Shown here piece after piece: positions 18,167 through 26,381 of a stretch of 55,802 nt of DNA; the first letter of the stretch is position 1, and every line of letters begins with the position of its first letter. Source of the DNA: REEP01 sp964517265 (GTDB lineage Bacteria > Pseudomonadota > Alphaproteobacteria > Rhodospirillales > Defluviicoccaceae). A program made the translations under genes and the position numbers. The stretch covers positions 1 through 55,802 of the forward strand of contig CAZFBS010000016.1 in assembly GCA_964517265.1 (NCBI GenBank), in the 5' to 3' direction. The notes below the pieces were generated by a model that saw only the letters and a program-made list of their open reading frames with translations, ran no database searches and was not told the origin of the DNA.

Positions 18167-18520
18167 GCCCGTCTGCCGAGGCTAGAGCGTCGCTGCCGGC
18201 GCACCGCGGACCATCTCATCACGATGTTTCCCGTTGGGCCGTCGCCGCGTTGATCAAAAACCATCCGATGATATTGCGTTGTCTCCGCCAGTTGGGCCTC
18301 TCGCGCCTGCTGCCGTAATCGCCATCGAGTTCATCATAGCCGGCCCCCTGCCGTCGTTTAACTGGATTGCTGACATCGCGGCGGCTCAATCCCCCGGGGT
18401 TCACGATTCTCCCCGCTCGGGTGCGGGGCAGCACGACAGCACTTGCTCGGCGCCCTCGGGGCGCCACATGCAGGTGCACACGCGCGCGTGTTCCGCATGA
18501 CCCCGGAAGGATAGCAGAGC
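18167..18520. other. Intergenic region upstream of two divergent genes
   Basis: About 350 bases with no gene. It contains three compact palindromes close to the plus-strand gene: CCCCGC/GCGGGG (18411-18428), GGCGCC/GGCGCC (18449-18465) and the 12-base CACGCGCGCGTG (18479-18490). These could be operators or mRNA leader stems for the PQQ-type dehydrogenase. No clear sigma-70 promoter is seen. Confidence 0.4.
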
Positions 18521-19693
18521 ATGACATGGAGCGGTTCATTTCCCTTCGCACCAAGTTTCACCCGCACCGCGGCGGCGGCCGTATTGATCGCGATCACGCC
18601 TGCGATGGTTGGCGCGCAAGAGCGCGTCATTGCCACGGACATAGGCCCGGTCAAGGTGGAAACCGTCGCGCGCGGCCTTGAGCATCCCTGGAGTCTGGTG
18701 TCCTTGCCGGACGGGAGGATGCTGGTGACCGAAAGGCCGGGCCGGCTGCGGTTGGTCGACGAGAAGGGTGAGCTTTCCGAGCCGATCGAAGGAGTGCCGG
18801 CGGTGTTCGCGCAGAGCCAGGGTGGGCTGCTCGATGTCGCGCTGGACCCGGATTTTGCCTCAAACCGTCTTGTTTACCTGTCCTATGCCGAAGCCGGCGA
18901 GGGTGGCGCATCAACGGCGGTTGCACGCGGCCGCCTGAACGATGCGGCGACGGCGCTCGAGGGTATCGAGGTCATCTTCCGCCAGGAGCCCAAGGTCGGC
19001 GGCGGCGCCCATTTTGGCTCGCGGCTGGTGTTTGCGCCGGACGGGACTCTGTTCGTGACGCTGGGAGAGCGGTTCAAGTTCGACCCCGCGCAGGATGTTT
19101 CGAACCACCTCGGCACCATTGTCCGCATCCACCCGGACGGAACGATCCCTTCCGATAACCCCTTTGTGGACCGCGAAGACGCGAAGCCGGAAATCTGGTC
19201 ATACGGCCACCGCAACGTGCAGGGCGCGGCCCTGCATCCGCAGACAGGCAAGCTGTGGACCCACGAGTTCGGGCCACGCGGCGGTGACGCTCTCAACATT
19301 CCCGAGGCCGGCCGCAACTACGGCTGGCCGCTCGTGAGCTACGGGCGCCATTATACCATGCAGGACATTCCCGATCCGCCGACCCGACCGGACTTCGCAC
19401 AGCCGATCTACCACTGGACACCGGCGATTTCGCCCTCGGGTATGACCTTCTACACCGGCGACCTCTTTTCCGGGTGGCAGGGAAACATCCTGATCGGAGG
19501 ACTTTCCTCGCAGGCGCTGGTCCGGCTGACAGTGGAAGGGCAGCAAGTGACCGACGAAGAGCGCATCGAGATGGGCGCGCGCATTCGCGAAGTGCATCAG
19601 GGCAACGATGGCGCCGTCTATTTGCTGACCGACGAGGGGCACGGCGAAATACTGCGCTTGATGCCGGAAGGAGCAGCGGCCGGAGGGGGCTGA
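18521..19693 (+). CDS. PQQ-dependent sugar dehydrogenase (soluble aldose dehydrogenase, YliI-like)
   Basis: 390 residues; GGAAGGA lies about 9 bases before the ATG. An export signal is seen (hydrophobic AAAAVLIAITPAMVGA, likely cleaved near residue 32), so the protein is periplasmic. The six-bladed propeller shows LEHPWSLVSLPDGRMLVTERPGR, SQGGLLDVALDPDF, GAHFGSRLVFAPDGTLFVTLG with the catalytic-type His, SYGHRNVQGAALHP, HEFGPRGGDALN and GRNYGWPLVSYG. These are conserved in the Asd/YliI branch of the glucose/sorbosone dehydrogenase family. The substrate is unknown. It is the second dehydrogenase-type propeller in the window after 5858-7198. Confidence 0.92.
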   Translation: MTWSGSFPFAPSFTRTAAAAVLIAITPAMVGAQERVIATDIGPVKVETVARGLEHPWSLVSLPDGRMLVTERPGRLRLVDEKGELSEPIEGVPAVFAQSQGGLLDVALDPDFASNRLVYLSYAEAGEGGASTAVARGRLNDAATALEGIEVIFRQEPKVGGGAHFGSRLVFAPDGTLFVTLGERFKFDPAQDVSNHLGTIVRIHPDGTIPSDNPFVDREDAKPEIWSYGHRNVQGAALHPQTGKLWTHEFGPRGGDALNIPEAGRNYGWPLVSYGRHYTMQDIPDPPTRPDFAQPIYHWTPAISPSGMTFYTGDLFSGWQGNILIGGLSSQALVRLTVEGQQVTDEERIEMGARIREVHQGNDGAVYLLTDEGHGEILRLMPEGAAAGGG

Positions 19694-19755
19694 ACACCCG
19701 TCTCAATCAAAAACAGGCCCCAGCGTTTGGACGACGGCATCAAAGGCGCCGCATA

Positions 19756-21627
19756 TTATTCCGCAGCCTGCATGGCACCGTCGTCGCTTGCCTGTTCCAG
19801 CACTTCCCGGGCTTCCTCGACTTCCTGCTGCCGGCGCCACATCGCGGCGTAGCGGCCGTCCTGGCGAAGAAGATCGAGGTGGCGTCCGCGCTCGACCACC
19901 TGACCCTGCTCGAGCACCAAAATCTCGTCGGCATCGACGACAGTGGAGAGGCGGTGGGCGATCATCAGGGTTGTCCGGCCCGCCGAAACCTCGCGCAACG
20001 ACGCCTGGATCTCCTTTTCGGTGTGGGTGTCGAGCGCTGACGTCGCCTCGTCGAACAGGAGGATGCACGGATCCTTGAGGATGGTCCGGGCAATCGCGAC
20101 CCGCTGCTTCTCGCCGCCGGAAAGCTTCAGCCCGCGTTCGCCGACGGTGGTATTATAGGTATCCGGCAGGCTGATGATGAAGTCGTGGATCTGGGCCAGC
20201 CGGGCGGCCCGTTCGACCTCCGCCGGGCTCGCCGACGGACGGCCGTAGGCGATGTTGTAATAGACGGTGTCGTTGAACAGGACCGTGTCCTGCGGAACGA
20301 TTCCGATCGCCGCGCGAAGGCTGGCCTGGGTGATCTTGCGAAGATCCTGTCCATCGATCCGGATCGATCCCGCCGTCGGATCATAAAAGCGGTACAGCAG
20401 GCGCGAGATGGTGGACTTGCCGGCGCCACTGGCACCGACGATGGCAAGGCTCCGGCCCGGCGCGACGGTAAACGAGACATCGTCCAGCACCCGCCGCCGA
20501 GGATCGTAGGCGAAGGAGACGCCTTCGAACACGATTTCCCCGCCAGCGGTTTCCAAGTCCTTTGCATTCGGCGCATCGGCGACGTCGGCCTGTTCATCCA
20601 GCAGGCGGAACATCGACTCCATGTCGGTCAGCGAGCGCTTGATTTCCCGGTAGACGAACCCGAGGAAGTTCAGCGGCATGAACAACTGGATCAGATAGGA
20701 GTTCACCAGCACGAAGTCGCCCACGGTCATTGTTCCGGCAACAACACCGGATGCCGCCATCACCATCAGCACGATCAGACCGATCGCGATGATCACCCCC
20801 TGGCCGATGTTGAGCAGGCTGAGCGACACTTTGCTTTTGACGGCCGCCGCCTCGTACGCCTGCAGCGCCGTGTCGAACCGGCGCGCTTCATGCGCCTCGT
20901 TGCCGAAGTACTTGACGGTCTCGAAGTTGAGCAGGCTGTCGATCGCGCGGGTATGGGCGGCACTGTCGTTCTCGTTCATCTGCCGACGAAACTTGGTCCG
21001 CCACTCGGTGATCAGCAGAGTCCAGACGACATAGCCGGCGATGCATCCAAACGTGATCAGGGCATACCAGGCGCCAAACCACCACCAGAGAATGCCGCAG
21101 ACAAGCGCCACCTCGAAGAACGTCGGCAGCACGTTGAACAGCATGAAGTTCAAAAGAAACTCGATGCCCGCCGATCCGCGCTCGATCGCCCGGCTGATCT
21201 CGCCGGTGCGGCGATCGAGATGAAACCGCAGGCTGAGGCCGTGCAGATGGCAAAACGTCTGCAAGGCCGCCTTGCGGATCGCCCGCTGCGCGACCTTGGC
21301 GAACACGGCGTCCCGCAATTCACCGAACGCCTGCGCCGAAACGCGCGCGGCGCCGTAGGCGACGAGGATGAAGACCGGCACGGCAACGACGGCAGCCGCC
21401 GGATCGGTCAAAGCGTCAACGGCCATCTTGTAGAACCAGGGAACCGCGACATTGATCGCCTTGGCGGCAACCAGCAGCGCGATGGCCGCGACAACGCGCA
21501 CCCGCAACTCCAGGCTATCCCGCGGCCACAGGTAAGGCAGCAGGGTGCGGATCGTAGCAAGATCGTTGCGCTTGCGCGTGGTCTCGGGGCGCGGTCGTGT
21601 TGCGTGGGTCGCGGCGGGATCAGCCAT
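19756..21627 (-). CDS. Atm1/HMT1-type ABC exporter (permease-ATPase fusion)
   Basis: 623 residues from the ATG at 21627 (a TTG three codons earlier is less likely). The N-terminal half is a six-helix exporter domain with the Atm1-family signatures FCHLHGLSLRFHLDRRTGEI and SLLNFETVKYFGNE. The ATPase half has Walker A GASGAGKSTISRLLYRFYDP, the Q-loop PQDTVLFNDT, the ABC signature LSGGEKQRVAIARTIL, Walker B CILLFDEATSALD and the H-loop IAHRLST. Alphaproteobacterial relatives export glutathione-bound metals or sulfur species, resembling mitochondrial Atm1. It works as a homodimer in the inner membrane. Confidence 0.95.
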   Translation of the reverse strand: MADPAATHATRPRPETTRKRNDLATIRTLLPYLWPRDSLELRVRVVAAIALLVAAKAINVAVPWFYKMAVDALTDPAAAVVAVPVFILVAYGAARVSAQAFGELRDAVFAKVAQRAIRKAALQTFCHLHGLSLRFHLDRRTGEISRAIERGSAGIEFLLNFMLFNVLPTFFEVALVCGILWWWFGAWYALITFGCIAGYVVWTLLITEWRTKFRRQMNENDSAAHTRAIDSLLNFETVKYFGNEAHEARRFDTALQAYEAAAVKSKVSLSLLNIGQGVIIAIGLIVLMVMAASGVVAGTMTVGDFVLVNSYLIQLFMPLNFLGFVYREIKRSLTDMESMFRLLDEQADVADAPNAKDLETAGGEIVFEGVSFAYDPRRRVLDDVSFTVAPGRSLAIVGASGAGKSTISRLLYRFYDPTAGSIRIDGQDLRKITQASLRAAIGIVPQDTVLFNDTVYYNIAYGRPSASPAEVERAARLAQIHDFIISLPDTYNTTVGERGLKLSGGEKQRVAIARTILKDPCILLFDEATSALDTHTEKEIQASLREVSAGRTTLMIAHRLSTVVDADEILVLEQGQVVERGRHLDLLRQDGRYAAMWRRQQEVEEAREVLEQASDDGAMQAAE

Positions 21628-21774
21628 GAGGCGCAATATGGGCCGGCCCGGATGTCAGGTCAAAAGACGTATGCAGATGACAGTGGAACCCTCAGCGCCT
21701 CTGCTGCGTTCCAGAGCCTGTTGAACCGATCATGGGGCCAAAAGGCCCTTAAGTGGGGGAGAGGGAAACAAATC

Positions 21775-22737
21775 ATGGCAAAGGCAACAATCAGTGACGC
21801 GCGGGGTCGCGGCGCGACACGTCCCACCGATATTCCCAAGCCCGGATGGCGCGACATCGCGATGCGGGTGAAGGACCAACTCGGCGAGGACAATGTCGAC
21901 ATGGTCGCGGCAGGCGTCGCTTTTTATATGTTTTTTGCGATTTTTCCGGCGCTGCTTGCCGCGTTGTCCATCTATGGCTTGTTTGCCGATCCGGCCCAGG
22001 TGGCACAGCAAATCCAGGCGTTGACGGAGTACCTGCCGGGCCAAGCCCAAGAGATCATCGGCCAGCAGTTGACGCGGATTGCGGACGCCTCCGGACAGGC
22101 ACTGGGATGGAGCGCCGCCATCAGCATCCTGGTCGCGCTGTGGAGTGCCACCAAGGGCGTCAAGGCGCTGATGACGGCCTTTAACATCACTTATGACGAA
22201 GCGGAAAAGCGCGGGTTCTTGAAGTTCAATTTGATTGCGCTCGCGCTGACGCTGTTCATCCTCGTCTTCGGGCTCGTCGTCCTGGTGATCGTCGCGATCA
22301 TTCCGCCCCTGCTTTCCGCGCTCAATCTCGAAGCGCTTATCCATTGGGTCGTGACCTTGGGGCGCTGGCCGGTCCTGTTCCTGCTGGTAATGGTTGTTCT
22401 GGCAATTCTCTATCGCTTCGCTCCCAGCCGCGAACGGCCGCTCTGGAGGTGGGCGACGCCGGGGGCTTTTTTGGCAACGCTGTTATGGTTGCTCGCCTCG
22501 CTGGCCTTTTCGCTCTACGTCTCCAATTTTGCCGACTACAACGCGACCTACGGCACCTTGGCCGCCGTCGTCATCCTGCTGTTCTGGTTTTATATTTCGG
22601 CCTACGTCGTGCTGTTAGGCGCCGAGGTCAACTGCGAGATGGAGCGGCAAACCCGCCGCGACACCACCACCGGTAAGGAAAAACCGATGGGCGAGCGGCA
22701 GGCTTACGCCGCGGACACAGTGGCGGAGGGCAGGTAG
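21775..22737 (+). CDS. YihY/BrkB family inner membrane protein
   Basis: 320 residues from the ATG at 21775, with GGGAGAGGG about 8 bases upstream. It has six membrane segments and the family motifs VAAGVAFYMFFAIFPALLAALSIYG, ISILVALWSATKGVKALMTAFN and FADYNATYGTLAAVVILLFWFY. The last of these ends in LLGAEVNCEMER, the conserved G-A-E-x-N. The family was once misnamed RNase BN; its molecular function is unsettled. Divergent from the ABC exporter, with 147 bases between. Confidence 0.93.
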   Translation: MAKATISDARGRGATRPTDIPKPGWRDIAMRVKDQLGEDNVDMVAAGVAFYMFFAIFPALLAALSIYGLFADPAQVAQQIQALTEYLPGQAQEIIGQQLTRIADASGQALGWSAAISILVALWSATKGVKALMTAFNITYDEAEKRGFLKFNLIALALTLFILVFGLVVLVIVAIIPPLLSALNLEALIHWVVTLGRWPVLFLLVMVVLAILYRFAPSRERPLWRWATPGAFLATLLWLLASLAFSLYVSNFADYNATYGTLAAVVILLFWFYISAYVVLLGAEVNCEMERQTRRDTTTGKEKPMGERQAYAADTVAEGR

Positions 22738-22742
22738 CCAAT

Positions 22743-23756
22743 TCAGTCAGTCAGTTCGAACAGCATCAAGTATGTCGTCTGGGTCGGGCTGTAGTTGTCG
22801 TCGGCGACAAGATAGACCTGCGTCTCGCCATCGGCAGCGCGGCGCACGTCGATTGCTTCCATGTTGTCGACGGCAAGACTTCCTTCCAGACGGGCGATCT
22901 CCTCCCCCTCGAGGAGAGCGCCAGGAGCGATGGTATGGGCAGCGAGGCGTTTCAGACGCACGCCAATGGGCGGGTAGCGGCGCTCCAGGACGAGAACGTC
23001 ACCATCGGGCAATGTGGTCGCGCCTGTTGGCTGGAAGCCGCCGCCCGCCCGCCACTGCAATTGGTGCCAAGCGCCATCGTCGTCCCGTAACCAAGCCGCA
23101 ATGCCGTGTTGCGTCCTCAAGCCCTCCGAGAATGCCAACAAGCGACCGTCATTCAACGTGGTGAGGCCCTCGGCTCCCTCGTTCAGCGGCTGCGCGTCGA
23201 GCGCGTCGGGCCCCGACATCGGCGTCGGCCGTCCTCTCGGCCCCTGATAGTGCCAAAGCCGGTGGTCCCGCTCGAGCGCAACGAGCAGCCCACCCTCGGC
23301 TCCTCCATCCGCAAGAGCCTCGGCATCGCGTTCGTTGGCGGCGCGAAGGGCTTCACCGGTCAAGCCCAGCATCGGGGTGATGGTCGCGCTGGCGATACCC
23401 ACGAGGTTCTCGTCCTCATCGTGGATCAGGTCGGCGCGGATCCAATAGCCGTTGTCGGAGATCGAGATGAAGGCCGCGCCGTCGGGCTGAACCAACAGGC
23501 CTGAAATACCGCCGAAACGCGGATTGCTGCTGCTAAGGGCAAGACCGCCACGGTAGCGCAAGCGACCGACCGTCTCGCGCTCCGGGTCGGCGAAATCGAG
23601 CGGAACCGGTCTTGCCGTGATGGTGACGCGGTCCTCCTGTCCTCGGGCGTGATCCGGCACAGGGCCGCACACAACGAGGGCAAGCGCCAGCAGAAGAACC
23701 GTTGCCATTCGGCGCCGCCGCCCCCAGCGCCGCGGCAGCCGGCGATTGCACTCCAT
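22743..23756 (-). CDS. Secreted phytase-like esterase (PF13449-type) protein
   Basis: 337 residues from the ATG at 23756, chosen for GAGGG 8 bases upstream. The N-terminus has a very basic n-region (RRLPRRWGRRRR), then a hydrophobic core (MATVLLLALALVVCG) and a probable signal cleavage near DHARG. The body resembles the esterase-like activity of phytase family: LRYRGGLALSSSNPRFGGISGLLV, SDNGYWIRADLI, NEGAEGLTTLNDGRLLAFSE, VLERRYPPIGVRLKR and MEAIDVRRAADGETQVYLVADDN. The family is a predicted beta-propeller with poorly known substrates. It converges on the YihY gene with a 5-base gap. Confidence 0.85.
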   Translation of the reverse strand: MECNRRLPRRWGRRRRMATVLLLALALVVCGPVPDHARGQEDRVTITARPVPLDFADPERETVGRLRYRGGLALSSSNPRFGGISGLLVQPDGAAFISISDNGYWIRADLIHDEDENLVGIASATITPMLGLTGEALRAANERDAEALADGGAEGGLLVALERDHRLWHYQGPRGRPTPMSGPDALDAQPLNEGAEGLTTLNDGRLLAFSEGLRTQHGIAAWLRDDDGAWHQLQWRAGGGFQPTGATTLPDGDVLVLERRYPPIGVRLKRLAAHTIAPGALLEGEEIARLEGSLAVDNMEAIDVRRAADGETQVYLVADDNYSPTQTTYLMLFELTD

Positions 23757-23912
23757 CTGACGCACCCTCAAAGTCATTCGAACGAGAGCAACAACGCCCC
23801 GGCAACTCAGCACGCGTGGTCCTTGATCGTCCAGAGTCTTATTTGCATATGACGTTGTCGCCACCGCCGGAACCCGCTATCCCGTCCTCATGTGAACGCA
23901 AGGAGGTGCTCA

Positions 23913-24089
23913 ATGGGTGACGCATTCGGAGGTTTACTTGGCCTCGTTCTTCTTATTCTCAACATTTACGCGATCGTCAAGATCGTCGGCAGCGGAGCGT
24001 CGACGGGAATGAAGATCCTCTGGGTCATCGTGATCCTGATTTTCCCGCTGCTCGGCTTCATCCTGTGGCTGATTTTCGGACCGAAGTGA
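23913..24089 (+). CDS. Small PLDc_N-like membrane peptide
   Basis: 58 residues with a near-perfect AAGGAGGTG ribosome site 6 bases before the ATG. It consists of two membrane helices (GGLLGLVLLILNIYAIVKIV and MKILWVIVILIFPLLGFILW) joined by a short SGASTG loop and ends in LIFGPK, the layout of the PLDc_N (phospholipase D nuclease N-terminal) family. That name reflects homology to cardiolipin synthase N-termini; these short proteins have no catalytic domain. The function is unknown. Nothing suggests an operon with its neighbours. Confidence 0.85.
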   Translation: MGDAFGGLLGLVLLILNIYAIVKIVGSGASTGMKILWVIVILIFPLLGFILWLIFGPK

Positions 24090-24111
24090 TCCGCGCGCGC
24101 CAATCCCGGAT

Positions 24112-24468
24112 TCAATCCTGATCCCACGGCGGCGCCGGCTCGCACAACCTTGCGAGCACCAGTTCGACAACACGCTTGGCGGCCGGATCGAAAGCAATTC
24201 CGAGGCGGCCGTCCTCGCACCATGCGACCCGTCCGGAGAAGGTGCCGACGCGATCGATCCTCAGCGTTACCGTACAGCCTGGATCAATCGTCTTGTCGAC
24301 GAGAACATGGACTCCCGAGACCGAGATGTTGCGGATCTTTCCATTCAGAACATAACGTTCAAATTTGCCTTCGGCGGCAACCAGGGCTGACCACAGGACG
24401 GGGTGGCGGGAATGGCTACGTTCCTCACGCCGCATCATCGCCAACCGATCTCGCCTTGCCAACCGCAT
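24112..24468 (-). CDS. PilZ domain protein (probable c-di-GMP receptor)
   Basis: 118 residues from the ATG at 24468, with GGAGG 6 bases upstream. It is a single PilZ domain with both c-di-GMP motifs: RSHSR (RxxxR) near residue 17 and NISVSG (D/NxSxxG) about 30 residues later, followed by VHVLVDKTI and the barrel strand FSGRVAWCEDGRLGIAFDP. Such stand-alone PilZ proteins usually bind c-di-GMP and act on a partner protein. A likely diguanylate cyclase is encoded at 31385-33451, but a functional link is speculation. Confidence 0.9.
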   Translation of the reverse strand: MRLARRDRLAMMRREERSHSRHPVLWSALVAAEGKFERYVLNGKIRNISVSGVHVLVDKTIDPGCTVTLRIDRVGTFSGRVAWCEDGRLGIAFDPAAKRVVELVLARLCEPAPPWDQD

Positions 24469-24588
24469 TGCTGACCTCCGCCTTGCTGCCGCGCCCGGCT
24501 CATGCGGGCGCTGATCCGGTTTTAACAACCAGCGGTGAAACGTTTGTTAATGGCCGGTCGATCGACGGGTGGGCAGCCGCGAGCGGTT

Positions 24589-25173
24589 TCAGTCGCGCCC
24601 GCGGAGGCGATGCCAGATCCGCATCACCCGGTTCCGGTACTGAAGGTTGCGTCCGCGGATGGAAGCATGATACCGCGCGACGGCGTTGCCCCACGAGCCG
24701 CTGTCAAGAAACAATCCGTGAAGAAACCGAGCAGCGTAATCGGCGTTGCTGGCAGGATCAAGGGCGTCGTCGAGGCTTGCGAAGGCGGCGGGATGGTGAT
24801 GCAGATTGACCTGCATACAGCCTGCATCAATGTTGCGGACGTTGCGGTCTTGCAAAGCATCAATGGCGGCAACCGCTTCCGCTTTCGTGCCGAGGTAGCG
24901 CCCGCGCCCCTCCGCGGTCACGGTCCACGGCCACGGCTCAACGCTCCCGTCTCCTTCGCGTCGGCGCCCCGACTCGGCAAGGGCAATCGCCTTGAGCAGG
25001 TGGGCCGGCAAGCCGGCTCTCTGTTCCGCAGCGGCGATCGCCGCTGCGCACACGTGCCAGGGATCCGGATCGACAGGATGATCGTCTCCCCTGCCCGCGA
25101 TCGGTATGCTTGATAGACAGACAGCGGCAAGGACCCTCAGCACGATCCGGCACCGCCGTTCCGCCAATGTCAT
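24589..25173 (-). CDS. Lytic transglycosylase (SLT-domain, secreted)
   Basis: 194 residues from the ATG at 25173. A signal peptide is visible (IVLRVLAAVCLSSIPIAG). The mature part is a Goose-lysozyme-like SLT domain: AEQRAGLPAHLLKAIALAESGRR with the catalytic Glu in AES, then NIDAGCMQVNLHHHP (the GxMQxN motif), SNADYAARFLHGLF, and the C-terminal GSWGNAVARYHA. It cleaves peptidoglycan glycan strands without hydrolysis. Short enzymes of this type often serve secretion systems or flagella, but no such genes are nearby. The next gene upstream, on the same strand, is a tiny lipoprotein gene. Confidence 0.88.
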   Translation of the reverse strand: MTLAERRCRIVLRVLAAVCLSSIPIAGRGDDHPVDPDPWHVCAAAIAAAEQRAGLPAHLLKAIALAESGRRREGDGSVEPWPWTVTAEGRGRYLGTKAEAVAAIDALQDRNVRNIDAGCMQVNLHHHPAAFASLDDALDPASNADYAARFLHGLFLDSGSWGNAVARYHASIRGRNLQYRNRVMRIWHRLRGRD

Positions 25174-25205
25174 CTCAGGCGCTTTCCAGCAGATGCTGGC
25201 CGCGC

Positions 25206-25376
25206 TCAGCTGCCGTGGCCGAAGAGGTCCTCGCGGCAGTACGACTCCGATGCAAACTTCATGCATTCGCGCAAGCGCTCGTTGGTGCTCTGCCAGGGCG
25301 CCGTTTGCGGACGCGTGTCCGCTGTCGCACAGCCGGCAAGAGTGGCAGCGATCATCACAACAGCGAGACGAGACAT
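25206..25376 (-). CDS. Tiny lipoprotein
   Basis: 56 residues. The ATG at 25376 is preceded by AAAGGAG at 8 bases, an excellent ribosome site. The N-terminus MSRLAVVMIAATLAGC is a classic lipoprotein signal with lipobox LAGC (Cys16). The mature part is only about 40 residues (ATADTRPQTAPWQS...), carries three more Cys-containing segments with two Cys in a ECMKFASESYC spacing, and ends FGHGS. I do not recognise a family. Its stop lies 32 bases before the lytic transglycosylase start on the same strand, so the two may be co-transcribed. Confidence 0.72.
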   Translation of the reverse strand: MSRLAVVMIAATLAGCATADTRPQTAPWQSTNERLRECMKFASESYCREDLFGHGS

Positions 25377-25622
25377 TCGACAGACTCCTTTACAAGCTCA
25401 TACCCTACGCCAAGGTTCCCTCTACGAAGTAGGAGAAGCCCGTCTCGTTGCAATGGCTGCTCGTGCCTGCTTGCTGTCGTCTCGGCGAAGGAAATGAAGC
25501 TGTGCGCGGCACCTTGATCGCTCAGCGGGGCCATCCGGGACGGCCGGCGAACACGCGGTTCAGGCTTGGTGTTTCGCCGGCCGCTTCGCTGACAAGGGTT
25601 CGGATTGAGAGGATCGCGTGGG

Positions 25623-26351
25623 ATGACACGAATGGACTTCTCGCGGCGGGCGGCAACCCCGGAGTTGATGGATGATGAGACTGTTTCCTTCGAGGATTTG
25701 CGCGCGTGCCTTGAGGATCTTGCGCGCGTCAACCGCCTGACGCTCGCCTACCGGCCGACCCTCGCCTTCCTCGAAAGCGTCCGCGCTGCGGGGCTGGTGC
25801 CGCACGATCGCCCGCTTACGATCCTGGATGCCGGCTGTGGATATGGCGATACCTTGCGCCGGATCGACCGCTGGGCGCAGCGGCGCGGCGTTGCGGTCCG
25901 GTTGACCGGTGTCGACCTCAGCGCCCACGCGATGCGGATTGCGGCGGAAGCAACGCCGCCCGACCGGCCGATCGAATGGATCGAAGCAGATCTTGCGACC
26001 TTCCGGCCGGAAGGCGACGTCGACCTCATCGTCAGCTCGCTGTTCGCCCACCATCTCCATGAGCGCACTCTGCTCGCCTTTCTCGCCTGGATGGAAGCCA
26101 CTGCACGGATCGGCTGGTTCGTCAACGACCTTCACCGTCATCCGTTGCCATACCACGTCTTCCGCGTGTGGGCGGCAATGGCGCGCTGGCACCGCTTCGT
26201 CCGGCACGATGGGCCGGTCTCCATCACGCGCGCCTTCGTGTCCGCCGACTGGCGTCGGCTGCTTGCCGATGCAGGCATTCCACCCGGTTCCGCCGACATC
26301 CGCTGGTGGATGCCGTTCCGGCTGTGCGTCTCGCGGCTGCGCGGGCCTTAA
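25623..26351 (+). CDS. Class I SAM-dependent methyltransferase
   Basis: 242 residues from the ATG at 25623, with GAGAGGA about 9 bases upstream. Motif I LTILDAGCGYGDTLRRI (around residue 65) binds S-adenosylmethionine. LTGVDLSAHAM is motif II, IEWIEADLATF is motif III, and VDLIVSSLFAHHLHE is motif IV. The C-terminal part (RIGWFVNDLHRHPLPYHVFR...) resembles small-molecule O-methyltransferases that sit beside an FAD oxidoreductase and, in many bacteria, a type III polyketide synthase. That synthase is absent here. The next gene starts 30 bases downstream on the same strand. Confidence 0.85.
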   Translation: MTRMDFSRRAATPELMDDETVSFEDLRACLEDLARVNRLTLAYRPTLAFLESVRAAGLVPHDRPLTILDAGCGYGDTLRRIDRWAQRRGVAVRLTGVDLSAHAMRIAAEATPPDRPIEWIEADLATFRPEGDVDLIVSSLFAHHLHERTLLAFLAWMEATARIGWFVNDLHRHPLPYHVFRVWAAMARWHRFVRHDGPVSITRAFVSADWRRLLADAGIPPGSADIRWWMPFRLCVSRLRGP

Positions 26352-26381
26352 GCTCAAGCGAACAAGGCAGGGTGAACGGCA

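Noticed and set aside
20185..21774. Long N-terminal extension of the YihY/BrkB gene
   Set aside because: That part is antisense to the ABC exporter. The real start at 21775 has its own ribosome site and matches the family length.
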